From the NCBI GenBank assembly GCA_020226215.1, contig CM035236.1, positions 7,631,001 to 7,695,000 on the forward strand: a stretch of DNA of 64,000 nucleotides, read 5' to 3'. The notes beneath the pieces are model-generated. The model worked only from the letters and a program-made list of their open reading frames with translations, searched no databases and was not told where the DNA came from. The translations under genes and the position numbers were made by a program. Below are positions 23,465 through 37,100 of the stretch, one piece after another. The DNA comes from Sindora glabra. Lineage: Eukaryota > Streptophyta > Magnoliopsida > Fabales > Fabaceae. Positions within the stretch are counted from its first letter, which is position 1, and each line of letters starts with the position of its first letter.

Positions 23465-26218
23465 TGTCACAATCGAAAATTAGGAGTCGTGACCGACGCA
23501 TTACCTTAGGGTAAAATATAACCTTATAGCCATGCTAGCCTAACACATTATAAAATAACTTGTAACCTGTTTTAAACTCAAGTGGGTATATGCCTAACAC
23601 ACAAACAATAATTTTTCACATACACCTAGCCCACACGGACTTTCTTATTTTTTTCAACATTCACCTGTTAAATCATATATATTAACATATAATTCATGTC
23701 ATTTAGTAACCAAATAATCCTTTCCTCAATAATAATAAAATACATACATATAAGTCTACAGAAGCATGCCCTGCCTATGGGTTTAATGGAGCACATCTAA
23801 GACTATTTAAAGTTCACAACTTTAAAAAAAAATACACAAAAGTTCCACATTAAGTCCACACGAACAAAGTATGGCTTCCCATAAAAGAATGCTCTTCTCT
23901 CTCTAAGAAGCGGTAGACGACGGCCTTGGAGCTAAATCTCTATTTGAAAAATATTACAACAAAAAGAGTGAGTCAGGGACGCAGTGAATAGATAATATGA
24001 ATTTCTAATGGAAATGGGACAAGCCATGGCACGAACTTTTCCAAAAAAATTAATAACTTTTCAATACCAAAAAAAATTATAAGAGTTATGTAATCATATT
24101 TGATAGAATAACAATTGAAATATTCCTTAGAAGTAAAATACTAAGACGTAAGTTTTAAGTTAAGAAATAGATAATAGATTCTAGAATCATAAGAAAACAT
24201 CATAGATATAGAATCATGGTAAAAATTTCAGTAAAATCCATTCATGATAAATAAGTGATCATAATTAAAGTTAATGAGTTTAAAAATACATAAACCTTTA
24301 AAATCACACTTTAGGGTGGGAGATGTCCAGTTATGATTAACAAACATGAGCATTCCACTCATGAATTAATACTTCCATAAGAGTTCTTAGTTCTAAGGCA
24401 ACTTATCAGGCTACCATAAACCAAACCACATGTGTTAGCCGACACACGGGATTAGCAACTCCCCTGCTAACTAGCGTTCGAACCAAGGTGCACCAAGGCT
24501 AACATCATCATTGTCATTAGCTACAGTTTCTAACTAGTTTTCTCCCAAAACAAATTTATAAAACAGCAAAACACCAAGCATATATATAAATAACAGTTAT
24601 ATGAGAAATTATTGGAAATAAATAGTTTCATACATCGACAGTTTAAAACAATCTCAAACTATACTCTTTTCAACTATGTGTAGTTTACCAGGGCTTTCAA
24701 TCATGGTATTCAACATCTCCAACATCATATCATTCCAAACTCATCAAAAATTAAATTTTACAAGCATATGTGAAACTTCAACTCATTATCACTTTATCCA
24801 TAATAATCTTTCAAAGAACATTATACAATAAGATTCCAATAGTATATCATTTCAAAATAAGTCATAAGGTCATTTTAGCATCATTCTTATTTACTATAAC
24901 TCAAGAATTTTTTTAAGGTGTTTGTCCCAAAAGTACCTAGAGCTCTAAACATATATGGAATTAAAATGCATAAAAAGTAATGACAATTAACAAATTAATT
25001 CAAATTAATATTTCAAAGTATAAAGAAATTTGAAAAATATATATAAAAATGTGAAAATACATATTATCTACTCACAAAATGGTCAAAATGCTCAAGTTAG
25101 TTCCTTCCCACTTCTTGAACCACCAATTCCACTAGAAAGTGTTCCTTCACCTTGAGCAAGCAATCAAATAACAAATCAAACATAAATCAATACTTAATTA
25201 CATTATCAAGCTTCCTATTTCAAAAACTCCTAAAATCCACACTATATGCATAACCCTAAAACAATCTAATCTTTACTAACCATTAATTAATTTAAGCTAA
25301 TCTAACTCCTAATAAAGAGAATGAAGTTTGGGAATTACCTTATTAAATAAAAGAGAAGAAATTTTGGAATTTCTATCCAAAATCCCCAAATTCGGAACTA
25401 ATAGGGGAAAATCACGAAATGAAGGATACAGTAGCAAGAAACAAGGGAAAACAGAGAGAAAATGGAAGAAAACATGTAGAAATATGAAGAAAAGGGAGTT
25501 GTCTCATGTATCTAGAAGTGGGAGAGGAGGAACAAGAAGAAGTGAGCTGAGCAGAGAGGGAATGGTCTGTTCTGTTGTGGCTGCTATGTTTCGTGCTTTC
25601 TGTTCTGCTGCCCAGTTCTGTTTCATTTTTAGGGTTTATTTCGGGTCTGCTGGGCACGGGTTGGGGGTTTCAGCATACAGGATCACGGGTTTAGCAACTT
25701 ATTTACATTTCTGTCGTTTAAGTAAATGTCCATTTACTTAAGACATAAATGTAAATAAGAAAATACCCCCCATTTGGATTAAAAAATTTAAAAAAATTAA
25801 AACTCCAAAGAATAAAAATCTAGATTTTGAGTTTTAGTTCAAAATATCGAATTTTGGAAATTTTCAAAAATCAAAATGGTCCTTTTAAGCCTCCAAAAAT
25901 TCATTAAAAATCACTCTTTAATGCAAAAATACTAGAGGAACAATTACCAGGATTTTTTATTCTCAAATAATGTATATTTTATATAGTCCTCTAAGGAAGG
26001 CACTCAAACTTAGAAAAATTTTTGGAATTCTAACAGACTCAGCTTATTTGTGAAATTAAGTTAAACAAGAGCATATATCAAATTAAATCATTTCAACATG
26101 TTGAAAAAAGAAATAGTTTAAGGTCATTTAAGGTAATCCCAAGTTCATATTAAAACTATTTAACCCTATTTTACATTATAACAATTCTACGTTACCTATG
26201 AACGGCAGGGCCTTTACA
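23465..26218 (-). mobile_element. Element E nested in B1, LTR-like, minus strand
   Basis: A 2,754-bp unit from TGTCACAATCG to CAGGGCCTTTACA, with the 5-bp target TGATT at 23460-23464 and 26219-26223. B2 lacks it. On the minus strand it begins TGTAAAGGCCCTG and ends GATTGTGACA, the same overall plan as A and F but not close in sequence. The segment 25400-25680 is GC-richer and, read on the minus strand, is full of CTTC/CTCT words like the leader region of F. The open frames at 25328-25741 (+) and 25412-25657 (-) come from this biased composition and have no domain. No gag-pol, so probably a solo LTR. Confidence 0.85.
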
Positions 26219-26371
26219 TGATTGTACTCATGATTTGGATCTGCATTCCAAAAGGTAATCTTTTGATTCTTAATTTATGTCTCTGTGCTTGATCTGGTGA
26301 AAGGTTTCACATTACATGAATTTCAAAAATTTACTTTTCGCTGCACTACATGATGTGTGTGAAACCTAACA

Positions 26372-29300
26372 ATTATTTTGAAATGAAACTGTAACATGTA
26401 ACTATCTGGAGAACAAATAGTAACATGCTATTATTTGATAATTTGGTTATTTACCAGACTTGATTTATCTATTCATTTAGAATTTATTTTAGTGTTATTA
26501 TTTTGAAGTGAAATAGTAACATTCTTTTTTTTTTTACAATTTGATTGTCAATTACACTTAATTTATTCATTTATTTGAAGTTTTGGGTTGGTGTTACTAT
26601 TTTGAAATAAAATAGTAACATGTTATCCAGAGAATAAATAATAACATATCGTTATTTGATAATTTAGTTATTAACTATACTTAATTTATTTATTTATTAG
26701 GGGTTACTAGTTGGTGTTACTATTTTCAAACTAATTAGAAACATGTTATTATTTAGAGAATAAATATTAACATACTATTATTTGATAATTTAATTATTAA
26801 TTAGACTTGATTTATCCATTTATTGGAGATTTTTTTGTTGGTATTAAAATTTTGAAATGAAATTATAACATATTACTTTTTAGAGAAAAAAGAGTAATAT
26901 ATTGTTATTTAAAAATTTGATTGTTAATTAGACTTGATTTATCCATTTATTTGTAATTTTTGGTTAGTGTTACAATTTTAAAATGAAATAATAACATGTT
27001 ACTTTTTGGAGAATAAATTGTAACATACTATTATTTGACAATTTGATTATTTACTAGACTTGATTAATTCATTTATTTGTGACTTTTGGTTAATGTTATT
27101 ATTTTAAAATGAAATAGTAACATGTTACTATTTAGGAATGAAAAGTAATATGCAATTATTTAGCAATTTAGTTATTAATTAGACTTGATTTATCTATTTA
27201 TTTAGAGTTTTTGGTTAATGTTATTATCTTGAAATGAAATAGTAACATGTTATTATTTAGGATTTTTAGTCCTATGAACAAATAGTAACATGTTGTTATT
27301 TAGCAATTTGGTAGTTAATTATACTTGATTTATGCATTTATTTAAAATTTTTAGTTAGTATTACTGTTTTGAAATGAATCAATAATATAGTACTGTTTGA
27401 AGGACAAACTATAACATGTCATTATTTGGCAAATTGGTTATTAATTTGACTAGATTTTTCAATTTATTTGAAGTTTTTGATTAGTGTTAAAATTTTGAAA
27501 TGAAATCAAAATATTTTATTGTTTAAAGAATAAACATTAACATACTGTTATTTAGTAATTTTGCTATTAACTTGGCTTGATTTATCCATTCAATTATGAT
27601 TTTTAATTAGTGTTACTATTTTGAAAAGGAATAGTAACATTCAATTCTTTAGTTGTTTACTTGTTAATATAACTTAATTTATCTATTTATTTATAGTTTT
27701 TAGTTGGTACTATTATTTTGAAATAAAATAGTAACATGGTATTGTCTGAAAAATAAATAGTAACATGTTATTATTTAATAATTTCTTCATTAACTATACT
27801 TAATTAATCCATTTATTTGGGATATTTAATTAGTGTTACTCTCTTGAAATAAAATAGTAACAAGTTACCGTTTGGAGAATAAATAGTAACATATTGTTAT
27901 TTAGTAATTTGATCATCAATTAAACTCGATTTATCCATTTATTTAAAAAAATTTATTGGTGTTATTATTTAAAAGTGAAATTGTAACATGTTACTGATTG
28001 GAGAATAAATAGTAATATATTGTTATTTCTCAATTTGATTGTTAACTAGACTTGATTTATCTATTTATTTAATATTTTTTGTTGGTGTTACTATTATGAA
28101 ATGAAATAGCGATATGTTACTATTTGGAGAATAAATAGTATCATGCCTTTCTTTGGCAGTTTAATTACTAAATAAACTTAATTTATCTATTTATTTGTGA
28201 TTTTTTTATTGGCGTTACTGTATAAAGAACAAATAGTTACAAGCTGTTATTTGGCTATTACTTGTTAATTTGATTTAATTTATCTATTTATTAGGAGTTT
28301 TTGTTTTGTTTTACATTTTTTAAATGAAACAATAACATGTTACTGTTTAGAGAATAAATAGTAATATGTTGTTGTTTGGCAATTAGGTCGTTTATTAGAA
28401 TTGTCTTATCCAGTTATTTATGGTTTTTGGTAGGAGTTACTATTTTAAAATGAAATAATAACATGTTATTGTTTGGAGAACAAATAGTAACATGCTATTT
28501 TATAATAATTTGTTTATTAACTAGACTTGATTTATCCACTTATTTGTAATTTCTAATTAGTGTTACTATTCTAAAATGAAACAGTAACATATTTTTATCT
28601 GAAATGAAATAGTAATATGTTTCTATCTAGAGAACAAATAATAACATGCTATTATTTGGCAATTTAGTTATTAACTAGACTTGATTTATTTAATTATTTA
28701 AGATTTTTAGTTGGTGTTGTTATTTTGAAATAAAATAGTAATTATCTCCTCTTTCATAGTTTAATTGTTAACTAGACTTGATTTATCCATTTATTTGAAA
28801 TTTTCAGTTCGTGTTACTATTTTGAAATGAAACAGTAACATATTTCTGTATAGAGAACAAACAATAACATTCTATTTTCTATTAATGTAGTTGTTAACTA
28901 GACTTGATTTATACAATTATTTAGGATTTTCGATTGGTGTTATTGTTTTGAAATAAAACAGTAATAACCTTCTTTTTCACAATTTGGTTGTTAATTAGAC
29001 TTGATTTATTCATTTATTTGAAGTTTTTATTTAGTGTTACTATTTTGAAATGTAACAACAACATATTAATATTAGAAGAATAAACAGTTACATGCTATTA
29101 TTTAGCAAATTGCTCATTACATAGACTCAGTTTATCCATTCATTTAGGGATTTTGATTAGTATTACTATTTTGAAGTGAAACAATAACAAGTTACTGTCT
29201 AAAGAACAAACAGTAATATGATATTATTCGATAATTTGGTTGTCAATTAGACTTAATTTATCTATTTATTAGAGGTTTTTTATTAGTGTTACTGTTTTGA

Positions 29301-30503
29301 AATAAAAGATTAACATTCTCTTATGTGGTAATTTAATTGTTAATTAAATATGATTTATCCATTTATTTATGATTTTTGGTTAGTGTTATTATTTTGAAAT
29401 GAAATCGTAACATGTTATTATTTTGAGAACAAACAGTAATATGCTATTATTTGAAATTTTAGCTATTAACTATACTTAATTTATTCATTTATTTAAGATT
29501 TTTAGTTGGTGTTACTATTTTGAAATGAAATAGTAACATTTTATTGTCTGGAGAACAAAATGTAATATGATGTTATTTTGTAATTTAGTTATTATTAGAC
29601 TTGATTTATCAATTTATTTGCGCTTATTGATTTGTGTTACTATTTTGAAATAAAACAGTAACATATTACTATTTAAAGAATAAATAGTAACATGCTATTA
29701 TTTAGCAAATTAGTTGTAAATTAGACTTAATTTATTAATTTATTTAGGATTTTTAGCTAGTGTTACTGTTTTAATGTGAACAATAACATGTTACTATCTT
29801 GATGTGAAATAGTAACATATTTTTGTCTCCAGAATAAATAATAAAATATTATTATTTGATAATTTAGTTATTAATTAGATTTAATTTATCCATTTATTTG
29901 AAGTTTTTAGTTGTTACTATTTTGAAATAAAATAGTAACATCCACTTATTTAGTAATTTTGTTATTAATTAGATTTGATTTATCCTTTTATTTGGAGTTC
30001 TTGGTTAGTCTTACTATTTTAAAATGAAATCATAACACATTATTGTCCAGGGAACAAATAGTAACATGTTCTTATTTGACAATTTGACTGTTAACTAGAC
30101 ATAATTTATTCATTTATTTAATATTTTTAGTTAGTATGACTATTTTAAAACGAAACAATAATAAGTTAATTTCTGGATAAAAAATTGTAACATGATTTTA
30201 ATTGGCAATTTGATTATTAATTAGACTTGATTTATCTATTTATTTGAAATTTTTTATTATTATTGCTATTTTAAAATAAAATAGTAACATTTTTTTATTT
30301 GGAGAATAAAAAGTAATATGCTATAATTTGGTAATTAAGTTCTTAACTAGACTTAATTTATCCATTTTTTTAGGAATTTTAATTAGTGTGATTGTTTTGT
30401 AACGTAAAAGTAAAATATTGTTGTTTAGAGAATAAATAGAAATATGTTATTATTTAGTAATTTGATTCTTAAAAGGACCTAATTTATCCTTTTATTTATG
30501 ATT
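26372..30503. repeat. Satellite array block 3
   Basis: About 4.1 kb of the hairpin satellite, resuming inside a module (ATTATTTTGAAATGAAACTG) in phase with block 2. It includes two three-module monomers of 154 bp, at 28525-28678 and 29725-29878, where the first module type is duplicated. Single-module units lie near 26520, 27650, 28740, 28970, 29313 and 29940. The block ends at element F in mid-monomer (TTTATTTATGATT), and the satellite does not continue in phase after F. Confidence 0.96.
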
Positions 30504-30983
30504 TGTAATATCCTAAAATTAAGTTTCATGGATTTCCATATTTATGAATATTTATTTAATTGATTAATAATTGAATTTGAATCTCTTTCTTTTAAAGGCA
30601 TTGGGATATTGAAATATTATTGATGACAGAATTTGAAGTATTTTATTTTATGATAATTATTAATTCAAGATTTGATTAAAATAATTTTTTTTACAAGGAA
30701 TTTCTTGCTAGTTGAAAGAATTTTATTAATCTTGAGTACAAGAATTTATAGAATAGTTTATTTATTTATTTATTTTGTATGATCTTATTGTTTTAAGATT
30801 AAGTTAAAGTAATTGTACAATAAATTTTTATAAGTTTGAAATGATTTTAATATTTATGAATTCAAGGACTTATGAAATAAATCATTTATATTTCAACAAA
30901 TTATTTTAAGAGAATTTTTTTCTCATTTAGAAAATAATAATTGCGAGTATGAAAAATTATAAAATTCATTAATTGTATTTAGT

Positions 30984-30986
<3 letters not shown>

Positions 30987-31057
<71 letters not shown>
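30987..31057. repeat. (AT)n microsatellite in element F
   Basis: About 71 bp of pure AT dinucleotide, the longest such tract in the window. Confidence 0.98.
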
Positions 31058-31062
<5 letters not shown>

Positions 31063-31588
31063 TTTAGTGTAGGTAAGATAAAATTTTAAATAGAAATTCT
31101 TAGTCTTTGCTTTTGAGATAATAATATTAATAATAAATAGTTTCACTAATTTTTTTAATCTCTCCCACTTTTTAAGGGTAAAGTCGGCACATGCACGACA
31201 CTATCCTTTTTTTTTTACTGATTTACCCTTTGTCACCCAGCTCATTTTTTTTTCTGACTTCCTTCCATTTATATGTCTTTTTCGGACAGCATCTCTTATT
31301 TTCTATGTTGCCAGCTGTCCTTCTCCCATATTTTTCTGCTTTCTTTTATCTTTCCCCGACTCACTGCACCTTTTTTTAAAAAAAATAAAGGAGAATTTCA
31401 GTAGCTTCTAAAATACTCTATTGCCATACTACTCCTGTTTGTCTCTTTCTCTTAGGTTTCCATGGTACACTGCTTCTCCCCAGTTGTTTTATTTTGCCTC
31501 TTTTTGCAGCGGGTGCAACCAGCTTTTAATCCTGAATTTTTTGTATTTTTCTCTCTGCTGCTTACCGACTCACTTTTCTCTCAGTCAG

Positions 31589-31600
31589 TATATATATATA
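31589..31600 (+). promoter_or_regulatory. Possible TATA box of element F
   Basis: TATATATATATA followed by CAACTC, inside the CT-rich part of F. The placement suits an LTR promoter, but there is no second copy of F to test conservation. Confidence 0.3.
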
Positions 31601-33669
31601 CAACTCTTGAACTCCACCAGCAACGACGTCTCTTTTCTCTCAGTAGCAGCAGTCACTCTTCTCTCTCATCTCCTCGCCTATTTGGCCATAAGCTGCTCGT
31701 GGTTGTGCGCTGCTGGGTGCTAGCATTTTCCTCTTGCCAATTAGGCGCAAACTGCTACAGGGAGACAACAACGACCTCTTCCTCTTACAGCACCGCCACC
31801 GCCTTTTCTCTCTTGTGTGCTGCTCTTCTCTCAACTCTCGGGTTCTTCTTGCTGTGGCTATTCCTAGCGGTCACTGGTGCTGTTGACCAGCCACAGCTGG
31901 TGACGGCATTTCACTTAGTCCCCAGCCCGGTGCTGGTGCACGGACAACCTTAATCACAACGGTGATCAGCGTGGTGCCATCTTCTTCTTGGGCGGTTTCT
32001 TTCTTAGCTCAACTGCGAAAAAACTTCTTTTGGGGACTTCATTTCGCCACACGCTTGGAGCTGCTTCTTCACCAGCTTGGAAGCTGCACCAAATGCAATA
32101 ACGTGTTAAGTTTTCCACAAGCATGGAGCGACGCTATTCCAGTGTTGGGTTGAATAGTAATGCCCGAGACCAGTGAGCAACAGATTTATTGGAGGTGAAA
32201 TTCTACATTCTAGTGATTTTAAGTTACTAAATAAACATGGCTAGTGAGAAAACTAGTTTATAAAGGTCTAACTCATTTTGTGATATTTGAAATACTGATT
32301 TTGGACTATTATAAGAATCATATAGTCTGAAAAATTTGATGCGAACCAGAAAAAAATCTTATTTTATCATATTATTAGGATACTTAGTCTAGTATCGAGA
32401 GAATAATATCATGAGACTCTAAAATACCAGATTATTAGAGTATTTAAATCTTTAAATTTGATATTGATGTGTTTAGAGCTAGTTGTGGATAATTTTAATA
32501 AAGGTGATTTTCCGATTCTATTTCGGAATTAAAATATATATATATATATATAAGTGTATAATTTGATATATTGATGTGAATAGTGATGTTTGGATGATTC
32601 AGGACTTTGATTTAGAAAAGCCATTGTATATAAGGAGGATTGATATTTCAAATATAGGCTTGAAAACAAAGAAAGCCAGAATCTAGGAAGATTAAGGAGC
32701 ATATTTAAATTATTGGTTTATGATAGGAAATACAAGAAACAAATAATATGGATTTGTAATGTAAAATAGGGAAGAAAAGTTACTAATACGCATGTAATAA
32801 TTTATTATGATAAATTGATAAATAGGCGAAGATAGAAGATGGAAGATAAAAAATTGAGAACCTTTGAATTTGTGGGTGATTTCAAGTGAGTATATATCTT
32901 ATCATTATTTTTATTTAAATACAAAGATAATTTAGATATTGTGAACTATATTCTTCCTGTGGATAAATTAAGATTGAATTTCCCTTGTGATTAGACGTGA
33001 CTAGCAAGGAATGATCATTCGTGATATAAGTATAAATGTTTGTTTGTGTGAATATATTGGCTTATGTTTGGAAAGTATGATTATGGCAGTCATGATTATT
33101 GATAGAGCTTGAATAAAGAATAATGGATCAGAGTGTGCAACGAAAGCATAATTGTGGTTCAACATCTATGACACTTACATGTTATGATGTTAATAATGTG
33201 CTGTGCTAGCTTTGTTATTATTTAGTGATAAATTAATGATCTTGCATTGAACGTATTGTGGATTATTATGATATGAGAGTTGAGTTCTTGTATAGATATT
33301 AGATATTGATTGATTGATTGTAATAGATCCTGTTATGATTGTGTTACATGCTTTGTTTACCCGTAGTTGTCCATGTGGGCTTATAGGAAAATTGGTGATG
33401 AGACTAGAGTAAAGCTCTAGCGAATTCACTATATCGTGAATTGAATTTTATGAGGTATTGGGGAATTGTGAATGGTGATGAATAGTATAAAAGTCAGATG
33501 AAGAATTCCCAGTAAATCATTATGAAGAATATAGAATTGATATGAAAGTTGGATAGAAAATTTCCAGTTAACAATTGTGAAGAATGTAAGATTGATTCGA
33601 GAGCCGGATGAGAAATTCCTGGCAAACAGTTAAGAAAAACAGAGAATTGAACTTGATATCATAGAACAG

Positions 33670-33671
<2 letters not shown>

Positions 33672-33707
<36 letters not shown>
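33672..33707. repeat. (AT)n microsatellite in element F
   Basis: About 36 bp of uninterrupted AT dinucleotide. Confidence 0.97.
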
Positions 33708-33709
<2 letters not shown>

Positions 33710-34177
33710 TTGCTTTATTTGAATATGTGACATCATGTGGCTGTTCGTAATTGACTTGTACTGATGATGTGATTGTGATAATCTATTTATATTTAAACCT
33801 TAATAGTTATTTGTGTGTGATGTCTACCCGGAATGGGTAGTATATGATTTGAATTTTGATAAAAAGTTGAGACTCCTATGATTGTGCTACAAGAAATAGA
33901 GTTTAAGTCTTGTGCAGGTGAATCCCTATTTCAGAATATGGTTTCATATATTTCAAGAATTCAGAAAATGATTTACTATTACTTTTTAATATATCTAAGT
34001 TGATCACCTACAAGATACTCGTAGATAATACTCACTAAGTTCTCGTAACTTACTATGTTGTATATTAAATGTTATCAGGTTGAGAAAAGCATACTTGAGC
34101 TTTTGCATCCATGGAGAAGTAAAGACCGCCTAAACTGAAGATTTGATAGTTAGGATTGTATTAAGTTAGGATCAACA

Positions 34178-37100
34178 TAATTAGACTTGATTTATCCAAT
34201 TATTTAGGATTTTTTATGGGTATTATAATTCTGAAACGAAATAATAACATCCTCTTTTTTTATAATTTGCTTATTATTTAGACTTAATTTTTCTATTTGT
34301 TTGGGGTTTTTAGTTACTGTTTCTATTTTGAAATGAAACAATAACATGTTATTGTCTGGTTTAGAAATAGTAATATATTATTATTTGACAATTTAATTAT
34401 TATTTAGACATAATTTGTTCCTTTATTTGAATTTTTTTATTGGTGTTATTTTTTGAAATGACATAGTAACATATTACTGTTTGGAGAACAAATAGTAATA
34501 TATTATTATTTGACAATTTGGTTGTTAATTAGACATAATTTATCATTAATATAGGGTTTTAGTTTGGTGCTACTATTTTAAAATGAAACAGAAATATATT
34601 ATTATCTAGATAACAAACAATAACATGTTATTATTTTATAATTTAATTTTTAATAAAACATAATTTATTTATTTATTTTTACTATTTTTAAGCAAAATAG
34701 TGACATATTATTGTTTAGAGAAGAAATAGTAACATGTTATTATTTGGCGATGTGGTTTTTAATTTAACTTAATTTATCTGTTTATTTATGATTTTTAATT
34801 AGTGTTACTATTTTGAAATGAAACAGTAACATATTACTTCCTAAAGAACAAAAAGCAACAAGTGGTTACTTGGCAATTTGGTTGATAACTAAACTTGATT
34901 TCTTCATTTATTTAGGGTTTTCAATATGTTACTATTTTAAAATAAAATAAGAATATGTTACAATCTACAAAATAAATAATAACATGCTATTATTTTATAA
35001 TTTTACTATTAATCAAACTTGATTTATCTATTAATTTATAGCTTTTGATGTTATTATTTTTCATTTTAATAGTAGCATGTTACAATTTGGACAATAAATA
35101 GCAACATGCTACTATTTGACAATGTGATTTTTAATTAGACTTTATTTGTAATTTTTTATTGGTATTTCTATTTTAAAATAAAACAGTAACATGTTACTTT
35201 CTAGAGAAGAAACAGTGACGTATTATTATTTGTCAATTTGGTTGTTATTTAGACAAGATATATCCATTTATTTGGAGTTTTTGTATGGTGTTACATTTTT
35301 TATATGAAATAGTGACATGTTCATATCTAGAGAGCAAACAGTAATATGCTATTGTTTGATAATTTAGTTCTTAATTAGACTTAATTTATCCATTAATTTT
35401 AAGTTTTCGATTACTATTATTATTTTAAAGCAACCCAGAAACATGTTATTGTCTGAAGAACAAATAATAACATGCTATTATTTAGCAATTTCATTATTAA
35501 TTAAACTTGATTTAACCATTTATTTATGATTTTTGTTACTACTATTTTAAACAAAATAATAACATGTCACTATCTGGAAAGCAAACAGTAACAAGCTATT
35601 ATTGGGCAATTTAGTTATTAATTATACTTTATTTATCTATTTATTTAGAGTTTTTAGTTAGTGTAACTGTTTTGAGATGAAACACTAACATATTATTTTC
35701 TGAAAAATAAATAATAACATGTTATTATTTGACAATTTGTTCTTAATTATACTTAATTTATCAATTTATTTATGGTTTTCAGTTGGTGTTACAATTTTAA
35801 AGCGAAATAGAACCATATTACTATCTGGAGAAAAAATAGTGACATACTATTATTTGACAATTTGATTATTAACTAAACTTAATTTATCCATTTGTTTGGG
35901 GCTTTGGGTTAGTGTTACTGTCAGGGGAATAAATAGTGACATACTGTTATTTAGTAATTTAGTTATTAATTAGATATAATTTATACATTTATTTTTAGTT
36001 TAGTTAGTGTAATTATTTTGAAACAAAATAGTAATATATTATTATCTAGAGAATAAATAATAACATATTATTTAACAATTTGGTTATTAATTAGACTTGA
36101 TTTATCCATTTATTTAGGATTTTTAGTTAGTGTTAATATTTTCAAATGAAATAATAACATTCTTTTTCTTAGCAGTTTTGTTATTAATTAGACTTAATTT
36201 ATCCATTTATTTGAAAATTTTTATTGGTGATACTGCTTGAAAGAAAATAGTAATATATTTCTATTTGGGGTGTAAATACTAACAAGCTGTTATTTTGCAA
36301 TTTTATTATTAACTAAGCTTAATTTATCTATTTATTAGGAATTTTTAATTTGTATTCTGGTTTTGAAATGAAATAATAACATGTTATTGTCTAGCGAACT
36401 AACAGTGACATGTTGTTCTTTGGCAATTTGATTGTTAATTGGACTTAATTTTTCTATTTATTTGTGATTTTTTGTTAGTTTTACTATTTTGAAATGAAAT
36501 AGTAACATGTTATTGTCCGAAAAATAAACACTAACATATTATTATTTGGCAATTTGGTTGCACCTTAGGCTTGATTCATCCATTTATTAGGGATTTTTAA
36601 TTGATTGTACTATCTTGAAATAAAATAGTAACATGCTACTTTCTTATGAATAAACAGTAATATGTTGTTATTTGGTAATTTAATTTTTCATATATTAAGG
36701 GCTTTTGTTTGGTATTATTATTTTGAAATGAAATAGTATCATGTTATTATCTAGAGAACAAACAGTATCATGCTACTATTTGTGAATTTGATTGTTAATT
36801 AGACTTAATTTATGTATTCATTTATGGCTTTTGGTTGGTGTTACTATTTTAATACGAAATAGTAATATATTACTATTTAGAAAATAAACAGTAAGATATT
36901 ATTATTTGGTAATTTAATTATTCACTACACTTGATTAGTCCATTTACTAGGGGTTTTTGTTTGCTTTTTTAGTTTTGAAATGAATAAGTATCATATTACT
37001 ATCTAAAGAATAAACAGTAACATACTATTATTTAGCGATTTTGTTGTTAACTAAATTTGATTTATCCAATAATTTGAAATTTTCAATTAGTGTTACTATC

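Larger units (their letters stand above)
18760..26371 (+). mobile_element. Element B1: LTR-like insertion broken by three nested elements
   Basis: B1 occupies 18760-19148, 20775-21416, 23020-23464 and 26219-26371, about 1.6 kb when the nested units C1, D and E and their duplicated targets are removed, close to the 1,678 bp of B2. It starts TATTGGTGTGTGTC (B2: TGTTGGTGTGTGTC) and ends ACCTAACA. The flanking targets are ACTAT at 18755-18759 and ATTAT at 26372-26376, one base apart. The last segment has TTTTCGCTGCACTACATGATG, typical of the end of plant Ty1/Copia LTRs, which sets the plus orientation. A TATA box lies near 23288. No coding sequence was found, so it is probably a solo LTR. Confidence 0.85.
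30504..34177 (+). mobile_element. Element F: LTR-like insertion, plus strand
   Basis: A 3,674-bp non-satellite unit from TGTAATATCC to GGATCAACA. The start is the complement of the A family's end (GGATATTACA), so F belongs to the same broad class in the opposite orientation. The segment 31190-32160 is pyrimidine- and GC-rich, like the leader region of such LTRs. A box ATACTCACTAAGTTCTCGTAAC near 34030 has a counterpart in A. The flanking five bases are TGATT on the left and TAATT on the right, which do not match, and the satellite phase shifts by about 33 bp across the unit, so this is not a simple insertion. The longest open frame (163 codons, 31462-31953) has no domain and is rejected as a gene. 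Confidence 0.75.

Noticed and set aside
25328..25741. Open frame of 137 codons, with an antisense 81-codon frame
   Set aside because: It is inside element E, in a region that is CT-rich on the minus strand. The Lys/Arg/Glu-rich plus-strand product and Ser-rich minus-strand product both reflect composition, and no motif is seen.
31462..31953. Open frame of 163 codons, with overlapping frames at 31421-31723, 31191-31379 and 31962-32153
   Set aside because: It lies in the CT-rich leader part of LTR-like element F. The predicted product is a run of Ser, Leu and Phe caused by CT-rich composition, with no domain. Several overlapping frames are open at once, as expected from composition.
33190..33429. 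Minus-strand frame of 79 codons in element F
   Set aside because: AT-rich sequence within an LTR-like unit; no domain, and no second copy to test conservation.
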